Origin: CAG-791 sp002392385
Lineage (GTDB): Bacteria > Bacillota > Clostridia > Lachnospirales > Lachnospiraceae
NCBI GenBank assembly: GCA_946616295.1
Contig: CAMOIU010000001.1
Span: 1 to 64,000 of the forward strand
Length of the DNA: 64,000 bases
Direction of reading: 5' to 3'
Shown here: positions 60,000 to 64,000 of the stretch, piece after piece
Layout: each line of letters opens with the position of its first letter
Position numbering within the stretch: position 1 is the first letter of the stretch
The notes under the pieces: model-generated
What the model saw: only the letters and a program-made list of their open reading frames with translations
The model's database searches: none
Told to the model about the DNA's origin: nothing
Program-made: the position numbers and the translations under genes

Positions 60000-60803
60000 A
60001 TGAATGACAGGTTACTGCATCGAGAAGCAAACGCAGATAATGATATTACACTTGGGAGTATGATTATGCTCCTTTTAGTCAGATTCCATTGGCTTCTTCT
60101 TGCCGGATTGAGCTGTGGACTGGCGGTCTTTTTTATTACGTCATATCTGTTGACTGCTACTTACGAATCGCGTGTAAGTTTCTATGTATATAATTCTTCC
60201 GACAGTGCTCTCAGCACGGGAACGATTAATAATAACGATCTTCAAGCCGCAGAAAGCCTTGCGACAACTTATTCAAAAATACTGGTCAGCAATTCCGTGC
60301 TTGATGCGATTCTTGAAGACCTTGAGGATGATCGGGGAATAACAAGAAAAGACCTCAGCAGGATGACCAAGGCGGCTGTTGTAGATGATACACAGCTTCT
60401 GGAAGTGATTATCACCTCCCCTGACCCGCAGTTTGCCTGCGATGTGGCCAATTCCTTTGTCAATGTTGTTCCTACGGAAATTGTACGTATAACGAAAGCC
60501 GGAGGGGTGGAGGTCGTCGATCGCCCCGAGCTTGCGACAGAAAAATCCTCTCCGAGGACAATATTTGACACGGTGATCGGCGTCCTGATAGGAATTGTGG
60601 TTTCAGCGATCATTATCTTAGCAAGAGCGGTGTCAGACAGGACGATTTATCTGCCCGAAGATATTCAGAATCATTATTCCGTGACGATTCTGGGGCAGAT
60701 TCCCAGAATAGAGTATTCCGATAAAACTAAAAGTGACTGGAGCCTGATGAAAGGAGGAGAATTCCGGTTTGCTGATGATAAGGAAGAGACGCCCGAAACT
60801 TGA
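60000..60803 (+). CDS. Wzz/CpsC-type polysaccharide co-polymerase
   Basis: A 267-residue membrane protein with helices at about 20-45 and 190-212 flanking an extracellular helical domain, the Wzz/CpsC plan. The C-terminus is short and cytoplasmic. In Firmicutes CpsC activates the tyrosine kinase CpsD and sets chain length. AAAGGA about nine bases upstream supports the start. The gene overlaps the kinase gene. Confidence 0.87.
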   Translation: MNDRLLHREANADNDITLGSMIMLLLVRFHWLLLAGLSCGLAVFFITSYLLTATYESRVSFYVYNSSDSALSTGTINNNDLQAAESLATTYSKILVSNSVLDAILEDLEDDRGITRKDLSRMTKAAVVDDTQLLEVIITSPDPQFACDVANSFVNVVPTEIVRITKAGGVEVVDRPELATEKSSPRTIFDTVIGVLIGIVVSAIIILARAVSDRTIYLPEDIQNHYSVTILGQIPRIEYSDKTKSDWSLMKGGEFRFADDKEETPET

Positions 60804-61548
60804 AGCGGACAATCATGCAAAGGACAATGTCCGTTTGCTGGATAACGACACTCCGTTTGCGGTGAAAGAGGCCTATGTAAAACTGAGAACGAATCTGATG
60901 TTCTGCATGACAGCTGATAAGCAGCGTCAATGCAGGTCCTTTGCGGTCACCAGTGCTATGCCTTCGGAGGGAAAGAGCCTTTCGGCTGCCAACATCGCCA
61001 TTAGTTTTGCCATGCTCGGGAAGAAGACGCTTCTTGTCGATGCAGATATGAGAAAACCTGCCCAGAGAGCAATCTGGAGAACGAATATTTCTAAAGGTAT
61101 CTGTGATTATCTCGCCAATCTTGGACCATTAAGAACGTATAATGTAAAAACCATTCCGCTGACATTAATATTTACAGGAACAATACCGCCGAATCCGTCA
61201 GAATTGCTGGCTTCCGGAGGCATGAAGAAATTTATGGAAAAAAGCGCGGAAATCTATGACTACGTGATCATAGATACTCCGCCCATTAACACGGTTGCAG
61301 ACGCGCAGATTATCTCGACATATGTGGACGGAATAGTCTTGATCGCCAGATCAGGGAGTACGACATCAGACGAGCTGAGTGCAGCTATCGAGTCGATTCA
61401 GCGGGCAGACGGAAACTTATGCGGTGTCGTGTTGAACGATATGAATATGAAAAGCATGAGATACTCCTACCGATACAGGTACGGAGACAAGTATGGCTAT
61501 AAATACGGTTACACCAGATATGGAGGGAAGAGTGAATCGGCCGAGTAA
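60769..61548 (+). CDS. CpsD/CapB-type bacterial tyrosine kinase
   Basis: A 259-residue BY-kinase. Walker A SAMPSEGKS (about 62-70), Walker A' LLVDADMRKP (about 88-97) and Walker B VIIDTPP (about 166-172) are intact. The C-terminus is a tyrosine cluster (YSYRYRYGDKYGYKYGY) that is the usual autophosphorylation site. It controls polysaccharide export with the Wzz protein. The start is a TTG at 60769 placed 11 bases after AAGGAGG; an ATG at 60775 is an alternative. Confidence 0.9.
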   Translation: MLMIRKRRPKLEADNHAKDNVRLLDNDTPFAVKEAYVKLRTNLMFCMTADKQRQCRSFAVTSAMPSEGKSLSAANIAISFAMLGKKTLLVDADMRKPAQRAIWRTNISKGICDYLANLGPLRTYNVKTIPLTLIFTGTIPPNPSELLASGGMKKFMEKSAEIYDYVIIDTPPINTVADAQIISTYVDGIVLIARSGSTTSDELSAAIESIQRADGNLCGVVLNDMNMKSMRYSYRYRYGDKYGYKYGYTRYGGKSESAE

Positions 61549-62188
61549 TACTATCGACCTGACACTGGATTATCACGCCCATATTCTTCCCGGCTGTGAC
61601 CATGGAAGCGATGGGATTGAAACATCGTTGAAGCAGATCCTCATGGCAAAAGAAGCGGGGATCAAAACTATTTGTGCGACGCCTCATTTCTATCCCCACG
61701 AGGAAGGAATCAGGTCTTTTCTTACAAGACGACAGGAGACTTTTCAGCTTCTAAAGTCACATCTGAAGCAGGGCGATCCTCAGATAAAGCTGAGTGCTGA
61801 GGTCTTGATCTGCCAGGGAATGGAACACATGGAGGGACTTCGCGATCTATGCCGTGAAGGGACACAGGAACTGCTTCTTGAACTCCCTTTTTACAGGTGG
61901 CCGGACACAGTCTGGGAGACGATTTACGCATTGAACGAGCGTGGGGACATTCGGATTGTGATCGCTCATGCGGACCGTTATCCTGCAGCGAACATTGAAC
62001 AATTGATCAGGGATGGATTTCCACTTCAGCTGAATGTTTCAGCACTCATGAATCCATTTAGGAGGGGACGCTACATCCGCTGGATCAAAGAAGGCCATGC
62101 TGTTTTCCTGGGAAGCGATATTCATATGTTAGGCAGCGGATATCAGGAATGGATGAAGTGCAGAAGAATACTACAGAAAAGCAGATAG
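61532..62188 (+). CDS. CpsB/CapC-type PHP tyrosine-protein phosphatase
   Basis: A 218-residue PHP-domain phosphatase: DYHAHILPGCDHGSDG with metal-binding histidines, ATPHFYPHEE, and SDIHMLG at the C-terminus. It dephosphorylates the CpsD kinase, closing the phosphorylation cycle. GGAGGG at about 61522-61527 points to the GTG at 61532, giving a 17-base overlap with the kinase gene. Confidence 0.88.
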   Translation: MNRPSNTIDLTLDYHAHILPGCDHGSDGIETSLKQILMAKEAGIKTICATPHFYPHEEGIRSFLTRRQETFQLLKSHLKQGDPQIKLSAEVLICQGMEHMEGLRDLCREGTQELLLELPFYRWPDTVWETIYALNERGDIRIVIAHADRYPAANIEQLIRDGFPLQLNVSALMNPFRRGRYIRWIKEGHAVFLGSDIHMLGSGYQEWMKCRRILQKSR

Positions 62189-62976
62189 ACAGAAGCAATG
62201 ATAGTATCCCAAAGATTCCTGTGGTATCTGTCATCATGCCTGCCTATAATTCGGAAACGGTTATTAAAGAAGCCATCGAGTCTGTGCTCGCCCAGACATT
62301 TTCTGACTGGGAGCTTCTGATCCTGGACGATCACTCTGCAGATCGAACCGGAGAGATCGCGCGATATTATGAGGGGCAGGATACTCGGATCCATTACATC
62401 AGCAGTCAGAAGAATGTCGGCACTGCAAGGATAAGGAACCATGGTATCAGCCTGGCACAGGGAGATTGGATTGCGCTATTGGACAGCGATGACCGATGGC
62501 ACAGGGAGAAGCTGGAAAAACAGTTGGATCTGGCACAAAGGACAGAAGCATCCATAGTCTATACCTCTTATTTGCTGTTTGAAAGTGACCAGTATCAGCA
62601 GACAGCTTATCTGGTTCCCGAAACAACCGACTATGAGCAGATGCTGTTAGAGAATGTGATCGGATGTTCAACGGCTATGATCCGCCGTTCTGTCTTCGAG
62701 GAGCATAGGTTTTCCACAGAGGTGAGTCATGAAGACTACGCCCTGTGGCTGGAGCTTCTGAAGGCCGGGTTTAAGGCTTGTGGATGTAGAGAGATCCTGG
62801 TTGACTGGCGTATATCTGATCAGTCAAGATCCTATGACAAACGAAAATCTGCCATGGATCGATGGTACATCTATCGCAGGATCGAAAAGCTGCCGCTGGG
62901 AAAATCCATCTATTCTTTTTTTTGCTATGCCAGGAATGGAGTAAAGAAATATAAGAGGCTGAAATTTGGAGGATAA
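62149..62976 (+). CDS. Family 2 glycosyltransferase
   Basis: A 275-residue GT-A fold enzyme: VSVIMPAYNSETVIKEAIES, ELLILDDHSADRT and the DxD-type WIALLDSDDRWH. It adds a sugar to the growing exopolysaccharide repeat unit; donor and acceptor are unknown. The start overlaps the phosphatase gene by 40 bases, and its end overlaps the next licD by 11. Confidence 0.87.
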   Translation: MDEVQKNTTEKQIDRSNDSIPKIPVVSVIMPAYNSETVIKEAIESVLAQTFSDWELLILDDHSADRTGEIARYYEGQDTRIHYISSQKNVGTARIRNHGISLAQGDWIALLDSDDRWHREKLEKQLDLAQRTEASIVYTSYLLFESDQYQQTAYLVPETTDYEQMLLENVIGCSTAMIRRSVFEEHRFSTEVSHEDYALWLELLKAGFKACGCREILVDWRISDQSRSYDKRKSAMDRWYIYRRIEKLPLGKSIYSFFCYARNGVKKYKRLKFGG

Positions 62977-63838
62977 GAAAACGGATATCCAGAGGAAACA
63001 GCATCAGGCAGTGCTCTTTTCGATGCTGAAGGACCTGGATCGCGTATGTAGGAAACACCATATCCATTATATGCTGTTTTCGGGGACGGCGCTCGGGGCT
63101 GTTCGGCATGGCGGATTCATTCCCTGGGACGATGATCTTGATATTGTACTGCTTCGCAGGGAATATGAACGCTTGTTGGATTCCGCCGAAAAGGAACTGG
63201 ACAGTGATAAGTACTATGTGCAGAGGGAATTCGGACCGCACTGGCCAATGATGTTTTCCAAACTCCGTCTCAACAACACGACTTGTATAGAGAAATATCA
63301 CGCTAAGGATGAAAGGATGCACCAGGGAGTGTATATCGACATTTTCCCCTGCGATAACCTTTCGGATCATGCATGCATAAGGAAAATGCAGTTTCTTGCG
63401 TCCAAGATCGTGATCGCAAAAGCACTGTATGCCAGGGGGTACGCTACGGACAGCCTGGTTAAGAAAGGCTTCATGCAGCTATGTCGTTTAGTCCCCGGCA
63501 AGTGGTTATGGGAGTTTTGTGTTCGGAAAGAGGATTGCGGTTCCGAGATGGTGCATACCTTTTTCGGAGGCGGGAGCAAGTACAACAAAAATGTGTTTCC
63601 ACGGAAATGGTTTGAAGAAACGATAGAGATGACCTTTGAGGACGGGTCATTTCCGGTTCCTGAACACTATGATGAACTCTTGAAAAAACTGTATGGAGAT
63701 TATATGGAACTTCCACCTCCTTCACAGAGGAAATGCAAGGAGCACGTAGCAATATTGGATCTGACACGCAGTTACAGGGAACATCTTGAGGAACAGAAGA
63801 TAATGAACATCAACACGTATACAAGGAGTATCAGATAG
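62966..63838 (+). CDS. LicD family phosphotransferase of the polysaccharide locus
   Basis: A 290-residue LicD protein starting at TTG. LFSGTALGAVRHGGFIPWDD followed by DLDIVLLRREYERLL is the catalytic region and GVYIDIFPCDNL the next block. It likely decorates the exopolysaccharide with a phospho-substituent such as phosphocholine. It overlaps the glycosyltransferase gene by 11 bases. Confidence 0.85.
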   Translation: MEDKKTDIQRKQHQAVLFSMLKDLDRVCRKHHIHYMLFSGTALGAVRHGGFIPWDDDLDIVLLRREYERLLDSAEKELDSDKYYVQREFGPHWPMMFSKLRLNNTTCIEKYHAKDERMHQGVYIDIFPCDNLSDHACIRKMQFLASKIVIAKALYARGYATDSLVKKGFMQLCRLVPGKWLWEFCVRKEDCGSEMVHTFFGGGSKYNKNVFPRKWFEETIEMTFEDGSFPVPEHYDELLKKLYGDYMELPPPSQRKCKEHVAILDLTRSYREHLEEQKIMNINTYTRSIR

Positions 63839-63884
63839 TTCAAAAACTCGATTTGTACCATAGAAAAAAGGAAGGGAGTTATGT

Positions 63885-64000
63885 ATGGAACAGACATCCA
63901 ACAGGCAGACTGATATTCAGAAATGGGCCATTGCAGGAATCGTACTTGTCGCGGCAATCGCTGTTTTCATACTGTCGAGGGGACAGAGCACAGCTGCTCC
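63885..64000 (+). CDS. Start of a membrane protein gene, truncated by the window edge
   Basis: Thirty-eight codons are present, MEQTSNRQTDIQKWA then a hydrophobic segment (AGIVLVAAIAVFIL). A GGAAGGGAG site lies six bases before the ATG. A short cytoplasmic N-terminus with one transmembrane helix suggests a membrane-anchored protein of the polysaccharide operon; the rest is outside. Confidence 0.65.
   Translation, partial: MEQTSNRQTDIQKWAIAGIVLVAAIAVFILSRGQSTAA

Noticed and set aside
59948..60007. A 19-codon open frame ahead of the Wzz gene
   Set aside because: It has no good ribosome binding site, overlaps the Wzz start in another frame and matches nothing known; leader-peptide function would be speculation.

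Overview
The window looks like the chromosome of a GC-rich anaerobic Firmicute of the class Clostridia, probably Lachnospiraceae-like. The evidence is a complete hydroxyglutarate-type glutamate fermentation operon with a sodium-pumping glutaconyl-CoA decarboxylase, pyruvate:ferredoxin and indolepyruvate:ferredoxin oxidoreductases, strong Gram-positive ribosome binding sites, MecA, DegV, YitT and a CpsB/C/D polysaccharide locus. The species cannot be named from the sequence alone.

Layout. 1-8.5 kb is mostly housekeeping: nifJ start, mecA, a GH18 protein, sua5, rpiB, upp, dCMP deaminase, a histidine phosphatase and an EFR1-type flavodoxin/ferredoxin. 8.5-27 kb is a glutamate catabolism block: gltS, an AEC carrier, a TSUP permease and two paralogous LysR regulators, then gctAB, gcdA, hgdC, hgdAB, a second acyl-CoA carboxyltransferase, gcdD (OadG), gcdC (biotin carrier), gcdB (sodium pump) and an oxaloacetate-decarboxylase/PycB-type carboxyltransferase. 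Glutamate would enter through GltS and, once converted to 2-hydroxyglutarate by enzymes outside the window, pass through the CoA-transferase, the dehydratase with its activator HgdC, and the decarboxylase to crotonyl-CoA while pumping sodium. The same operator-like motif lies before gltS, the second lysR and gctA. 27-37 kb holds a thioesterase, YitT, an NSS transporter and a GntR-controlled cluster (TRAP transporter, carboxylesterase, zinc dehydrogenase).

37.2-49.8 kb is an integrated mobile element of about 12.6 kb in the 3' end of a tRNA-Pro(CGG) gene, bounded by a 45-bp direct repeat. It encodes a 986-residue family B DNA polymerase, two tyrosine recombinases, a serine recombinase, a restriction-modification cassette (C5-methyltransferase, endonuclease with a FokI-like nuclease domain, Vsr), a repressor and an excisionase-like protein, plus about 500 nt of apparently structured non-coding sequence. 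This is the organisation of a pipolin or pipolin-like self-synthesising element and is the most interesting part of the window.

50-64 kb returns to core genes: a lipoprotein, an RlmI-like methyltransferase, DegV, galK, a branched-chain aminotransferase with iorAB (amino-acid fermentation), LicD, and the start of an exopolysaccharide operon (Wzz/CpsC, CpsD, CpsB, GT2, LicD) that leaves the right edge.

Two repeat families cut across the intergenic spaces: a palindromic element with covarying stems around a conserved AGAACCGTCCC loop (at least eleven copies), and 51-53-bp tandem hairpin units at 28.6 and 54.6 kb. All calls come from reading the sequence; no database search was run.
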